Source: Phycisphaerales bacterium (lineage in GTDB: Bacteria > Planctomycetota > Phycisphaerae > Tepidisphaerales > Tepidisphaeraceae). Taken from it: a stretch of 64,000 nt of DNA. Below are positions 53,006-62,056 of the stretch, in pieces. Every line of letters begins with the position of its first letter. Positions within the stretch are counted from its first letter, which is position 1. The stretch spans positions 1-64,000 of the forward strand of contig JADLBV010000111.1 of the NCBI GenBank assembly GCA_020847545.1. The letters run 5' to 3'. A program made the position numbers and the translations under genes. The notes under the pieces are model-generated. The model was not told the origin of the DNA, searched no databases, and saw nothing but the letters and a program-made list of their open reading frames with translations.

Positions 53006-53821
53006 CTAAACCCCCGCCCCAACCTGCTGGACATGCGCCACCGCGTTGCGGAACAGTTTTAATCCCCGTCCCTCGCCGCCGGACTGGCGAATGCTCGTCC
53101 ATGCCGGATGTTGCCACGGGGAGACGAATCGTTCCGGATGAGGCATCAACCCGAAGACCAATCCCGTCCGGTCGCAAACCCCCGCGATGTCATCCACCGA
53201 TCCATTGGGATTGTCAGGATATTCCCCCCGCGCCGGCGAACCATCGGCCCGGCAATAAATCATCGCCACCTGTTCATTTTCCCACAGTTCCTTACGGACC
53301 GATTCATCGGCCGGGATGAATTTCCCCTCACCATGCGCGATCGGCAGCGGCAACGGTTCGGATGCGCCCAATTCGCGCGTCCAGATGCACAACTCGCTCT
53401 TGGAACACAAATTGACCCATCGATTGATGAATCGCCCGCAGTCGTTGTTGGTCAGCGTCGCCGTCTGTCGGCCGGTTTGATTCGCCCCAATCGCCCCCGG
53501 CAGCAACTCGGTCTTCACCAACACCTGAAACCCATTACAGATTCCGATGATCGGCTTACCCGATTCGACAAAGCGCCTCAGCGCATCACCCAGATGATGG
53601 GTGATCTGATTGGCCAGAATCCGCCCAGCGGCGATGTCGTCGCCGTAACTGAATCCACCTGGAATCGCAAGGATTTGATAATCATCCAGCAGCGTCGGCT
53701 TTTCCAACAGGCGATTGATGTGAACCCGTTGGGATTCCGACCCGGCCAGTTCAAAGGCATGGGCGGTTTCCCGGTCACAATTGGTACCCGCGGCGCGAAG
53801 AATCAGGGTGCGTGGCAACAT
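53006..53821 (-). CDS. purQ: Phosphoribosylformylglycinamidine synthase, glutaminase subunit
   Basis: About 271 residues from ATG at 53821 (53830 possible). PRTLILRAAGTNCDRETAHAFELAG, the glutaminase Cys in IIGICNGFQVLV, and the His/Glu pair in FGLMPHPERF are complete. PurQ supplies ammonia to PurL in purine synthesis. It is an ordinary class I amidotransferase but somewhat longer than the small Gram-positive PurQ (about 225); the extra length lies in the middle and around GRFINRWVNLCSKSELCIWT. No purL or purS is next to it. Confidence 0.92.
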   Translation of the reverse strand: MLPRTLILRAAGTNCDRETAHAFELAGSESQRVHINRLLEKPTLLDDYQILAIPGGFSYGDDIAAGRILANQITHHLGDALRRFVESGKPIIGICNGFQVLVKTELLPGAIGANQTGRQTATLTNNDCGRFINRWVNLCSKSELCIWTRELGASEPLPLPIAHGEGKFIPADESVRKELWENEQVAMIYCRADGSPARGEYPDNPNGSVDDIAGVCDRTGLVFGLMPHPERFVSPWQHPAWTSIRQSGGEGRGLKLFRNAVAHVQQVGAGV

Positions 53822-53882
53822 GCCACACATTGTATCGCGAATTGAAACCAGTGAAACGTCAGATGATCAAAAATGGGGCGTA

Positions 53883-54293
53883 TCAGCGGGCTTCGCCCCA
53901 GACAATGTCCAGTTGGCTGATCGCCTTGGCGACGGTCAATCCAGTTCGTGCAGCGGTGTGCGTGGTGGGCTGGGTGGCGTCGGCCGGCGGGCCGGCACGG
54001 TCGAGGGCTTCGTGAAGTTGATCCTGCAGGGATTGGCCGCTTTTGGGGTCGGCGACGTTGTTTAATAGTTCACTTTTGCCAAGCTCGATCATTCGACGGG
54101 TGACATCGGCGTGTTTGACCACATCATCCATCGTCCATGCACGGGTGTCCACATAGGTGTCACGCAAACCCAGACGGTTTTTTGGGACAATGGTGATGGT
54201 GGAAGGGGTTCGGATCACATGCAACGACGCGGCCGCCAAACCCCAGCCGCCCAACATCAGAACAAGGACGATCAGTCGAATAATGGTTTTCAT
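53883..54293 (-). CDS. Small secreted or anchored protein of unknown function
   Basis: 136 residues with a clear N-terminal hydrophobic signal (MKTIIRLIVLVLMLGGWGLAAAS) and a good GAGGAGGG site just upstream. The rest is hydrophilic and mostly helical (DVVKHADVTRRMIELGKSELLNNV, QSLQDQLHEALDRAG). I recognise no domain. It lies downstream of the next hypothetical gene on the same strand but over 180 bases away, so is probably expressed alone. Confidence 0.7.
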   Translation of the reverse strand: MKTIIRLIVLVLMLGGWGLAAASLHVIRTPSTITIVPKNRLGLRDTYVDTRAWTMDDVVKHADVTRRMIELGKSELLNNVADPKSGQSLQDQLHEALDRAGPPADATQPTTHTAARTGLTVAKAISQLDIVWGEAR

Positions 54294-54473
54294 GCTTCCC
54301 TCCTCAAGAACATCGACGGTCGGGAGATTAGAAATCGACGCAAGGCAAGCGAATCAGACCCAAAAATCAAAATTCCGACGAAGGTTGCATCGTTCGTGCG
54401 GGTTGTAGGAGCGCAGGGTCTGATAATCAGTCGGCGGGCTACAGTGTTGCGGCCAATTGACGACGCCCTTGCG

Positions 54474-54947
54474 TTACCCCTGGCCTTCTTCCGTCACATC
54501 TTCTGAGGTGTGAAGGGGTTCGGCTTCCACGACCGGTTCATCGGCGGGGGCCACTTCTTCGGGCAAGGGGTCTTCGTCTTCAGTGGATTCTGTTCGTGAA
54601 AGGGACATCGGCAGCACACCCTGATAATACCCGACGGCGAACAGCCCCTGTTGCTGTTGATAGGGGAAATTGATCAGCTCGCAAAATTCGGCGATCAGGG
54701 CCTGCGCGGAGGCATCGGTTCGTTCAGCGCTCTGGACTGACAACTGATGGCGGCGGTCGCGAAATCGCATGATCTGGACGAACCGCCCGGTGGTTTCGCC
54801 GCTGGACCAGTTGTGGCCGACCTGTTCGTAAATCTCAAAGTTGTCGCAGCCGAGACGATTCAACGTCTGACGAAATCGACGAATCAGCCGCGCGTGTTCG
54901 GCGCGTTTTTCCTTGGGGACGATGTAACTGTTGGTTTGCAATAACAT
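54474..54947 (-). CDS. Hypothetical protein with acidic tail
   Basis: 157 residues. The N-terminal 115 residues (NSYIVPKEKRAEHARLIRRF, FEIYEQVGHNWSSG, RFVQIMRFRDRRHQLSVQSAERTD) look like a compact alpha/beta domain, possibly of the ferredoxin-like dimeric barrel kind. The last 40 residues (TESTEDEDPLPEEVAPADE) are acidic and disordered. No family was recognised. The clean codon pattern and a lack of better frames support it as real. Confidence 0.65.
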   Translation of the reverse strand: MLLQTNSYIVPKEKRAEHARLIRRFRQTLNRLGCDNFEIYEQVGHNWSSGETTGRFVQIMRFRDRRHQLSVQSAERTDASAQALIAEFCELINFPYQQQQGLFAVGYYQGVLPMSLSRTESTEDEDPLPEEVAPADEPVVEAEPLHTSEDVTEEGQG

Positions 54948-55111
54948 GCGGCATTACCCTGTCGACGACGACTCGAAACGACGAACGGTGCGGAATTGTG
55001 CCACAAGTGTGCCTTGGGTTCAAATATTGAAGCGGACATGAAATCGATTGCAACATGGCGGGCGGCGTTTTGGCATCCTACAATCCGACCAGCAAGAGGA
55101 GTTCGATCGAA

Positions 55112-56044
55112 ATGAAATATCGCAGACTGGGAAAGACCAATATCCGCGTATCGGTGGTGGGGGTGGGCACATGGCAATTCGGGGGTGAATGGGCCAGGGA
55201 TTTTTCACAAGATGACGCGGATCAAATCCTCAACACGGCCCATGAATTAGGGATTAACCTGATCGACACGGCCGAATGTTACGGCGATCACACCTCCGAA
55301 TCACTGATCGGCAATGCTGTCCATCGCAACCGCGACCGGTGGATCATCGCAACCAAGTTTGGCCACCAATTTCAAGGCTTTCTCAAGCGTACCGATGAAC
55401 GCACGCCGCGGGATGCCGTGCGTCAGCTCGAAGATTCGCTGCGGGCGTTGCGGACGGATTATGTTGACATCCTGCAATACCATTCGATACGCAATGAGGA
55501 GTTTGACAACTCGGAATTGCAACAGACATTGATCCGGCTCAAGGAACAGGGAAAGGTTCGCCACATCGGCAATTCAATCGCGCCCAATGACAATCTCCAC
55601 CAGACGGAGGCATCTCAACAGGCGCAGGTGGAGACGATCCAGGTGCTTTACAATCGTCTGGATCGCAAGCCCGAAAAGGGTGTGTTCGATTCCTGCCGAC
55701 GACAGGACCTTGGCGTACTGGCCCGCGTGCCGCTGGCCAGTGGTTTTTTAACCGGCAAGTACAAACCTGGAGACCGATTCGCGGCCGACGACGTGCGCAG
55801 CGGTTACAAACTTCAGGAAGTGGAAAACCGCCTGCGCGAGGTGGAACAAATCGAAAAATCCGAACTCCCACCCAGCGTGCCGATGGCGACCTGGGCATTG
55901 GCCTGGGTGCTGCAACACCCGGCCGTGACGACCGTCATTCCGGGGTGTAAAAACCCCAAACAAGTCCGATCCAACGCATCCGCCGCCGATTTGGAGATGG
56001 TCCGCGACGACCACCCCCAGGCATGGAAATCCACCTCCCGTTGA
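55112..56044 (+). CDS. Aldo/keto reductase
   Basis: 310 residues from the ATG at 55112 (AGAGGAG upstream). NADP-dependent TIM-barrel reductase: YRRLGKTNIRVSVVGVGTWQFGG, INLIDTAECYG with the catalytic Asp/Tyr, RWIIATKFG with the Lys, and DILQYHSI with the His. VTTVIPGCKNPKQV is the C-terminal cofactor loop. Substrate unknown. It lies just upstream of tRNA-Leu and is not linked to the sugar region. Confidence 0.9.
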   Translation: MKYRRLGKTNIRVSVVGVGTWQFGGEWARDFSQDDADQILNTAHELGINLIDTAECYGDHTSESLIGNAVHRNRDRWIIATKFGHQFQGFLKRTDERTPRDAVRQLEDSLRALRTDYVDILQYHSIRNEEFDNSELQQTLIRLKEQGKVRHIGNSIAPNDNLHQTEASQQAQVETIQVLYNRLDRKPEKGVFDSCRRQDLGVLARVPLASGFLTGKYKPGDRFAADDVRSGYKLQEVENRLREVEQIEKSELPPSVPMATWALAWVLQHPAVTTVIPGCKNPKQVRSNASAADLEMVRDDHPQAWKSTSR

Positions 56045-56086
56045 TCCTCGACATGATCAACTCGGCCGATATAATGCCCCACGCAA

Positions 56087-56168
56087 GCCCAGGTGGCGGA
56101 ATTGGCAGACGCACTACTTTGAGGTGGTAGCGCCGCAAGGCGTGCAGGTTCAAATCCTGTCCTGGGCA
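56087..56168 (+). tRNA. tRNA-Leu (GAG)
   Basis: 82 bases, class II. Acceptor GCCCAGG/CCTGGGC with A73, D arm TGGCGGAATTGGCAGACGC, anticodon arm CTACT-TTGAGGT-GGTAG giving GAG, a variable arm of moderate length, and T arm CAGGTTCAAATCCTG. CCA not encoded. Confidence 0.95.
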
Positions 56169-56253
56169 ATTAAAAGAGCATTCCAATCCAAATCAACCAG
56201 CACGAAAACAGCCCTGTATTGGGGTTTGGGGTTCGATTTTGATAAGGAATTGC

Positions 56254-56282
56254 TTGCAAAAGTGCCGATTATGACTCATAAT
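56254..56282 (+). promoter_or_regulatory. Candidate promoter of infC
   Basis: TTGCAA (56254-56259) and CATAAT (56277-56282) are 17 bases apart, about 190 bases before the AUU start. A second TATAAT at 56342-56347 lacks a matching -35. The rest of the 303-base gap between tRNA-Leu and infC shows no gene; a leader RNA structure is possible. Confidence 0.5.
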
Positions 56283-56472
56283 GTGGACGTGCGGGCGCGG
56301 GGTTAAACCCTTGCGGTCGCACCGTCAATGCCATTTTGACGTATAATTCCGGGGAGATAACCTGCGGGACAGGCTGTAATTTTCCCCTTTTGGCTTGATA
56401 TTTGCACCCCATACCGCGTGACGGGAGAGTGTTTTTCCCAACGGATGGGTTTATTTTCAGGAGAAGAACGCC

Positions 56473-57084
56473 ATTTCTACGAATTTCCGCCACAACGAAC
56501 AGATCCGGATCTCACCGATCCGCCTGATCAACGATAAGGATGAGCAAGTCGGCATCGTCTCCACCAACGAAGCGCTCCGCATGGCCCGCGAAGTTGGGAT
56601 GGACCTGGTTGAAGTCGCCCCCACCGCCCGCCCACCCGTTTGCCGAATCATGGATTACGGCAAATGGCGCTATCAACAACAAAAGAAGGAAGACAAGAGC
56701 CGCGCCAGCAGCCGTGCCGGCCAGCTCAAGGAACTGAAATTCAAGACGGTGAAGATTGGCGATCACGACTTGATGATCAAGATCAACCGCGCCCGCGATT
56801 TCCTTAAAGAGGGAAACAAGGTTCAATTCACCCTGCAATTTCGCGGCCGCGAAATGGCCCATATCGAGCTGGGCCGCGACATCATGAAAAAGGTCAAGGA
56901 TGAACTGGTCCTGGTCAGCAAGATCGAACGGGATGCCAAAATGGAAGGCCGGCGGATGACGCTGGTTCTTCAACCGGACCACAAGACCGGAACCGCCACC
57001 ACCGCCAAGCCCGCGGGGCCATCAGGCGCGGGCGAACGGCTGAACATACCGGCCCGTCCGGTCGCGGTGGCCGTGGGTTCATAA
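56473..57084 (+). CDS. infC: Translation initiation factor IF-3, AUU start codon
   Basis: 203 residues when begun at the ATT at 56473, nine bases after AGGAG (56459-56463). From there the text FRHNEQIRISPIRLINDKDEQVGIV is the expected IF-3 N-terminus, followed by LVEVAPTARPPVCRIMDYGKW, LKFKTVKIGDHDLMIK and FLKEGNKVQFTLQFRGREMAH. The first in-frame ATG (56581) would cut off the N-terminal domain. An AUU start is how several infC genes control themselves, since IF-3 rejects such codons. The C-terminus is extended by about 25 residues rich in Ala and Thr. No rpmI/rplT follows. Confidence 0.9.
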   Translation: MSTNFRHNEQIRISPIRLINDKDEQVGIVSTNEALRMAREVGMDLVEVAPTARPPVCRIMDYGKWRYQQQKKEDKSRASSRAGQLKELKFKTVKIGDHDLMIKINRARDFLKEGNKVQFTLQFRGREMAHIELGRDIMKKVKDELVLVSKIERDAKMEGRRMTLVLQPDHKTGTATTAKPAGPSGAGERLNIPARPVAVAVGS

Positions 57085-57111
57085 AAGCCACTGAAATTCC
57101 TGGAAAAAACA

Positions 57112-57144
57112 GAAACGGGAGCGTTATCATAACGCTCCCGTTTC
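57112..57144. terminator. Bidirectional terminator between infC and hsp20
   Basis: GAAACGGGAGCGTTAT (57112-57127) and ATAACGCTCCCGTTTC (57129-57144) form a perfect 16-base stem around a single centre base (real loop a few bases more). TTTCC and AAA runs flank it, so it can serve both converging genes. Confidence 0.85.
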
Positions 57145-57165
57145 CGTTGGGTTCATACGTCGGAC

Positions 57166-57630
57166 TCAACTGACCTGAATCTTGCGCGGTTTGGTCTCTT
57201 CGCGCTTGTTCAGCGTGATCCGCAGCACACCATCGGACAGCTTGGCATCCACCGTCCGCTCATCCACGGTCGGCGGCAGCGTGAAGCTGCGAAGAAACTT
57301 CGAGTACCGCCGCTCGTTTAAGAGCAACTGTCCCGGCTTGCCGTGCGGTTCCTTTTTCGGATCGCCACTTTGTTCATTTCGCTCGGCCGAGATCGTCAGG
57401 GTTTGATTCTCCAGCGTGATGTCAACATCCTCTTTTCTGAAGCCGGGTAATTCGGCCTCAACGTAAAAATGATCGGCATCTTCGCGAATATCAACGCCAT
57501 AAGGCGCCAGACCCATGCCGTCATATTGTCGGCCGGTGAACAGCCGCCCAAGCATGGTGTCAAAGTCGCGCTGAGCAAGCTCAAGCGGGTCCATTTGCGT
57601 TGAACGATTCACTCGGGTAGGTAATGCCAT
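57166..57630 (-). CDS. Hsp20 family small heat shock protein
   Basis: 154 residues. The alpha-crystallin domain runs from about residue 45 to 140 (YGVDIREDADHFYVEAELPG, KEDVDITLENQTLTISAE, RSFTLPPTVDERTVDAKLSDGVLRITL), with the C-terminal KPRKIQVS motif for oligomer contacts. AAAGGAGA lies before the ATG. It is a cytosolic ATP-independent holdase. It converges with infC across a strong terminator. Confidence 0.95.
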   Translation of the reverse strand: MALPTRVNRSTQMDPLELAQRDFDTMLGRLFTGRQYDGMGLAPYGVDIREDADHFYVEAELPGFRKEDVDITLENQTLTISAERNEQSGDPKKEPHGKPGQLLLNERRYSKFLRSFTLPPTVDERTVDAKLSDGVLRITLNKREETKPRKIQVS

Positions 57631-57814
57631 GATAGGTCTCCTTTCTTAATGTTTGTAAAACCTTTAACTCATAGCCACACTGGTACTATTACAAAACCTG
57701 TGCCAACCAAAGGTTGGTTCAGTGGCGATGTAATACATTGCTGAATAACAAGTTATGATGCGTCCATAAATTGATGATATTGCCGGTTCTGCCAATGTGG
57801 CAGCCAAGTACGAA

Positions 57815-58729
57815 ATGACACATTCGATCTTGACGATCCTGGGACCAACCGCATCGGGTAAATCCGAACTGGCTTTGGCGTTGGCCCGTCGGCGGGGGGC
57901 CGAGCTTCTGAATGTGGATTCCATGCAGGTGTATCGCGGCATGGACATTGGAACCGCCAAGGCATCGCCGGCCGAGCGGTCGGAAATCCGCCACCATTTA
58001 CTGGATGTCGTGGAGCCGAATGAAAGCTATACCGTGGCCCGGTTCGTTCAAGATGCGGATCAGGTGATCGCCGATTGCCGCGAACGAAGTGTGCCATTGA
58101 TCGCGGCGGGGGGAACGCCTCTATATTACAAGTCATTGTTTCAGGGAATATTTGAAGGGCCGGGGGCGGATGAATCGTTGCGGCAGCGGTTGCGGGAGCA
58201 AAACCCGACCGACTTGTACCAGCAGTTAAGTCAGGTTGACCCGGCGGCGGCCGGCCGAATCCATCCCAATGACAGCAAACGGCTGATTCGTGCCCTTGAG
58301 GTCTATGAACTGACCGGCAAGCCAATTTCAAGTTTGCAGACGCATTGGCAGAGTGAACCCAAGCGACATCAGACGGTCTGGGTGGGACTTACCACCGATC
58401 GGGATAAACTCAATCGCCGGATCAATCAACGGGTCAAACAGATGGTTGAATCGGGATGGGTGGACGAAGTTCAACGCTTGCTGGAGCGATATGGCACCTT
58501 ATCCCCCACGGCCGCCGAGGCGGCGGGATATACACAGATCATCGACCATCTCCACGGAAAATCGTCGTTGGAAGAAGCCATCGAGCAGATCAAAATCCAA
58601 ACCCGTCAACTGGCCCGCCGACAGATCAAATGGTTCAGGCGGTTTGAAGGGGTTTTATGGCTGGATGTGGATGAACCCTTGGATCAAAAGGTGAATCGCG
58701 TATTGAGCGTTTGGTCCGATCTGCCCTGA
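57815..58729 (+). CDS. miaA: tRNA dimethylallyltransferase
   Basis: 304 residues from the ATG at 57815 (GTG at 57797 also possible; neither has a good ribosome site). P-loop LGPTASGKSELALALA, NVDSMQVYRGMDIGTAK, DVVEPNESYTVARF, IAAGGTPLYYKSL, PNDSKRLIRALEVYELTGKPIS and the late AEAAGYTQIIDHLHG and RQIKWFRRFEG are MiaA hallmarks. It adds the isopentenyl group to A37 of tRNAs that read U-starting codons; the tRNA-Ser (GCT) and tRNA-Leu (GAG) here are not such. Confidence 0.95.
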   Translation: MTHSILTILGPTASGKSELALALARRRGAELLNVDSMQVYRGMDIGTAKASPAERSEIRHHLLDVVEPNESYTVARFVQDADQVIADCRERSVPLIAAGGTPLYYKSLFQGIFEGPGADESLRQRLREQNPTDLYQQLSQVDPAAAGRIHPNDSKRLIRALEVYELTGKPISSLQTHWQSEPKRHQTVWVGLTTDRDKLNRRINQRVKQMVESGWVDEVQRLLERYGTLSPTAAEAAGYTQIIDHLHGKSSLEEAIEQIKIQTRQLARRQIKWFRRFEGVLWLDVDEPLDQKVNRVLSVWSDLP

Positions 58730-59716
58730 TCAAATGTTGACCGCCTTCATGCCCGAATCGGAATACCGATCACCCACCACCGCATTGGATTGGGTCAGGT
58801 CGTCCAGTTCACGCAGATCCTGATCATCCAGTTGAACTTTGCCGGCGGCGGCGTTTTGTTCGAGGTAATTGAGCCGTTTGGTGCCGGGGATCGGAACCAC
58901 ATCCGTGCCGCGTGACAAAACCCACGCCAATGCGATTTGTGACGCAGCGCACCCTTTTTTCTTTGCGATGCGTTCGACCCCATCGACCAGTTTCAGATTT
59001 TGTTGAAGGTTTTGATCCTGAAACCGTGGACTGTTTCGCCGCCAGTCTTCGGGGGCCAAATCCTGCTTGCCGCGAATTTTGCCGCTCAGGAATCCCCGTC
59101 CCAGCGGGCTGTAGGAGACAAATCCGATTCCCAACTCGCGGCAGGCGGGCAAAATCTCCCGCTCCACATCGCGTGTCCAGAGCGAATATTCCGTCTGCAA
59201 CGCGGCGATCGGATGCACCTTGGCCGCCCGACGGAGCGTCGCAACCGATGCTTCGGACATCCCCAGATATCGAACCTTTCCCTGCTTGACCAGGTCGGCC
59301 ATCGCGCCGATGGTCTCTTCGATGGGGGTCTTCGGATCGACGCGGTGCTGGTAATACAGGTCGATCACATCCACACCGAGTCGCTTCAAACTCGCCTCAC
59401 AGGCACTGCGGACATAATCGCGTGAGCCGTTGACTCCCAGGAACGATCCACCCGGCCCGCGCATGTTGCCGAATTTGGTCGCCAGTATGACCCGCTGTCG
59501 CCGATCCGCAATCGCCCGGCCCACCAATTGCTCGTTGTGGCCGCTGCCATACATGTCGGCGGTGTCCAGAAAATTGATCCCCAGGTCCAATGCCCGAAGA
59601 ATCACACGGATGGACTCATTCTCATCATGCGGGCCATAAAATTCGGACATCCCCATGCACCCCAACCCCTGTTCCGACACGCGCAGGCCGCTTTTTCCAA
59701 GTTCACGAGTTTGCAT
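58730..59716 (-). CDS. Aldo/keto reductase
   Basis: 328 residues from the ATG at 59716, with AAGGAG well placed. [48 protein letters not shown] (Asp, Tyr), [12 protein letters not shown] (Lys) and [12 protein letters not shown] (His) are the family's marks; [20 protein letters not shown] closes it. This is the AKR13/YajO-like group, reducing aldehydes. It converges with miaA and is unrelated to the other reductase upstream beyond the family. Confidence 0.93.
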   Translation of the reverse strand: MQTRELGKSGLRVSEQGLGCMGMSEFYGPHDENESIRVILRALDLGINFLDTADMYGSGHNEQLVGRAIADRRQRVILATKFGNMRGPGGSFLGVNGSRDYVRSACEASLKRLGVDVIDLYYQHRVDPKTPIEETIGAMADLVKQGKVRYLGMSEASVATLRRAAKVHPIAALQTEYSLWTRDVEREILPACRELGIGFVSYSPLGRGFLSGKIRGKQDLAPEDWRRNSPRFQDQNLQQNLKLVDGVERIAKKKGCAASQIALAWVLSRGTDVVPIPGTKRLNYLEQNAAAGKVQLDDQDLRELDDLTQSNAVVGDRYSDSGMKAVNI

Positions 59717-59791
59717 GGTTCGATCTCCTTTTATTTCCCTCATGATAGGGTGGTGAAAGTCAGAGTGTAAAGGTCATTACAGAATGGACTG

Positions 59792-60340
59792 TTATTCCCC
59801 AATGCGCGTGTGGTCTCGCGCCCGCTCCGCCAGGTCCAGTTCGACCGGGTTGATGGTCTCCTTGCGCAACGTGCCGGCATAGATCGCCCAACCCTGCCAT
59901 CCGCGGACGATGAGGTTGCTTCGCATCTTGTACAACCCTCCCTCGGCCACAAATCGCATACCGGGGAGCGTGGGGTCGAATTCTTTGCTGAGCAGGATGG
60001 CTTCCCCTTCGGATTTTTTCATCTCGCGAAGAAAAAAGGGCAGCACAAAATCGGCATTCACCGGCAGCGGCAGCGAAAAGTGAATCACCCCGTAGGCGGT
60101 GTGACCGGTGGGGCTGAGCCATACCTGATGGTCATGTCGTCCGGAATGTTTCAGTGGATCGGCCTTCCAACCCAGGGGTGGGGTACACATCGCATCAACC
60201 GGATCGACCAGTAGCGGATTGGACAAGCCGGTCATTGATGGGCCGGTGGTGGGGACCATTGGGCGGGCGGAGCTTTGGCAGCCGGCCAATGCCGTCGCCA
60301 ACAGCAAAGCCGTCAACAGTCTCCCCAAAAGTTGCTTCAT
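59792..60340 (-). CDS. Lipoprotein of unknown function
   Basis: 182 residues from ATG at 60340. The N-terminus MKQLLGRLLTALLLATALAGC is a type II signal peptide with lipobox LAGC, so the mature protein is lipidated at Cys. The rest has no domain I recognise (WLSPTGHTAYGVIHFSLPLP, FVLPFFLREMKKSEGEAI, RFVAEGGLYKMRSNLIVRGWQGWAIY). It lies on the same strand as the aldo/keto reductase with a gap of 75 bases. Confidence 0.8.
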   Translation of the reverse strand: MKQLLGRLLTALLLATALAGCQSSARPMVPTTGPSMTGLSNPLLVDPVDAMCTPPLGWKADPLKHSGRHDHQVWLSPTGHTAYGVIHFSLPLPVNADFVLPFFLREMKKSEGEAILLSKEFDPTLPGMRFVAEGGLYKMRSNLIVRGWQGWAIYAGTLRKETINPVELDLAERARDHTRIGE

Positions 60341-60366
60341 GCTGATGTTATCCAGGCGCATTATAA

Positions 60367-60388
60367 AGCCCAGGGAAGCCCCTGGGCT
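60367..60388. terminator. Stem-loop downstream of rpmE
   Basis: AGCCCAGGG (60367-60375), loop AAGC, CCCTGGGCT (60380-60388) make a 9-base stem. On the minus strand it follows rpmE and precedes TTTATAA. Confidence 0.7.
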
Positions 60389-60416
60389 ATATTTTGCAAA
60401 TTGGAATAAGGGCCAA

Positions 60417-60650
60417 TTACTTGGCCGCGGCGGCGGTCTTCTGGAAACTGTAGGTTCCGCCGAATTTCTTGCTGAATCGTTCCAGTCTGCCGGCGGTGTC
60501 CACGAATTTCTGTTTGCCGGTGAAAAACGGGTGGCAGGAACTGCAAATATCGACGTTGATCCGGCTCAGCGTGCTGCGGGTGGTGAAGGTGCTGCCGCAG
60601 GCGCAATGCACGGAACAATTCTGATATCGCGGGTGAATCTTCGGTTTCAT
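60417..60650 (-). CDS. rpmE: 50S ribosomal protein L31
   Basis: 77 residues. [27 protein letters not shown] and [26 protein letters not shown] match L31 closely. Cysteines in CACG and CSSC suit the zinc-binding form. GAGGAG lies before the ATG. It is divergent from the mrp gene, and the 248 bases between them hold the promoters of both. Confidence 0.95.
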   Translation of the reverse strand: MKPKIHPRYQNCSVHCACGSTFTTRSTLSRINVDICSSCHPFFTGKQKFVDTAGRLERFSKKFGGTYSFQKTAAAAK

Positions 60651-60898
60651 GGTCCAAAACTCCTCTTGTCCGTCGTGCGTAGGGCGAAATGGCCTGTACG
60701 TCAGCCGAACATTATTGTTACGCCGCCACCGAACGCCCGGTTTGCGGAAAGTCCGGTACTATACCCAACGCCGGGCGCAGCGCCAAATGGCCGCAAGAAA
60801 AATAAAATTGTCCGAAACGGGCGAAAAGATTTTCTCATCCGATTGGCTTGGGGGCAAATCAATGCCTACAATCCTCAAAATTTTACATGAAAGGGATC

Positions 60899-61972
60899 AT
60901 GGATCTGACGCGTGAGCAGGTGATGTCGGCTTTGAAGACGGTGAACGACCCGGAATTGTTCAAGGACATTGTCGCCTTGAACATGGTGAAGGAGGTCCGG
61001 GTGGATGGGCGCAAGGTGTGGGTCCATGTGGAGCTGACGACGCCGGCGTGTCCGTTGAAGGATGTCATTAAAAAGGACGTTGAAGATGCGCTGAAGAAGA
61101 TCGGCGCTGAGCAGGTGGAACTGGAACTGAGCGCCAAGACGCGCGGGGCGGCCATCTCCCGCAACAGCAATCTGCTGCCGCAGGTGAAAAATGTGATCGC
61201 GGTGGGTGCGGGCAAGGGGGGCGTGGGGAAAAGCACCGTGTCGGTGAATCTGGCGGTGGGGCTGGCGCGATCCGGGGCGCAGGTGGGTTTGATGGATGGA
61301 GACATTTACGGCCCATCGATGCCGACGATGCTGGGGATTCGCGGCGTGCCGGCGCGGGCTCGCGGGCCTAAGATCATGCCGCACAATGTGCATGGCATCC
61401 ACGCGATCACAATCGGGTCATTGGTGGAACAGGACAAGCCGTTGATCTGGCGCGGACCGATGGCGCATGGGGCGTTCAAGCAGTTGTTCGCCGACAATAC
61501 CGAATGGCCGGAATTGGATTATCTGGTGGTGGATTTGCCGCCGGGGACGGGGGATGTGCCGTTGACGTTGTGCCAGTTGCTGCCGTTGACCGGCGCGGTG
61601 GTGGTGGCGACGCCGCAACAAGTGGCACTGGACGATGCAATCCGTGCCGCACGGATGTTTTTGCAACTGGAAACGCCGGTGCTGGGCGTGGTCGAGAATA
61701 TGAGTTATTTCGTCGCGCCCGATGGTTCGGAACATGACATATTCGGGCGGGGCGGGGCGGAACGTGCGGCACAGAGCCTGGGGCTGCCCTTTTTGGGATC
61801 GATCCCGATGTTCACTGAATTGCGCGTCAACAGCGACGCCGGCAATCCGCACGCGAACTTCACCGGCAATCCCAAACTGGCGGCCGCACTCGAATCGATG
61901 GTGAGAACGCTGGCCGGTCAGGTCAGCCTTAGAAACCTGAGCGCCCCGACGCCTGAATTGACCGTATCGTAA
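60899..61972 (+). CDS. mrp: Mrp/ApbC-like P-loop ATPase without CxxC
   Basis: About 357 residues from the ATG at 60899. An N-terminal DUF59 domain (MSALKTVNDPELFKDIVALNMVKEV ... HVELTTPACPLKD) precedes the ParA-like ATPase with deviant Walker A GKGGVGKSTVSVNLA and DYLVVDLPPGTGDVPLT. Family members carry Fe-S clusters for transfer and usually have a C-terminal CxxC, as in YFVCPxCG. Here it reads YFVAPDGSEHDIFGRGG, with both cysteines absent. It may still bind ATP, but a cluster by the usual site is unlikely. Confidence 0.9.
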   Translation: MDLTREQVMSALKTVNDPELFKDIVALNMVKEVRVDGRKVWVHVELTTPACPLKDVIKKDVEDALKKIGAEQVELELSAKTRGAAISRNSNLLPQVKNVIAVGAGKGGVGKSTVSVNLAVGLARSGAQVGLMDGDIYGPSMPTMLGIRGVPARARGPKIMPHNVHGIHAITIGSLVEQDKPLIWRGPMAHGAFKQLFADNTEWPELDYLVVDLPPGTGDVPLTLCQLLPLTGAVVVATPQQVALDDAIRAARMFLQLETPVLGVVENMSYFVAPDGSEHDIFGRGGAERAAQSLGLPFLGSIPMFTELRVNSDAGNPHANFTGNPKLAAALESMVRTLAGQVSLRNLSAPTPELTVS

Positions 61973-61981
61973 AACTAATAC

Positions 61982-62017
61982 GGGTAGCGCCGCGTTGGTT
62001 TTGCGCGTGCGCTACCC
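61982..62017. terminator. Stem-loop between convergent mrp and rpmH
   Basis: GGGTAGCGC (61982-61990) pairs with GCGCTACCC (62009-62017), and inner CGCG/CGCG parts extend the fold. It lies 10 bases past the mrp stop and 40 before the rpmH stop. Confidence 0.6.
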
Positions 62018-62056
62018 TGTGTACATCATCGAAATGCGTACAAGCCAACAGTGAAA

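Noticed and set aside
56581-57084. infC starting with the first ATG
   Set aside because: This removes the IF-3 N-terminal domain and ignores a good AGGAG followed by ATT.
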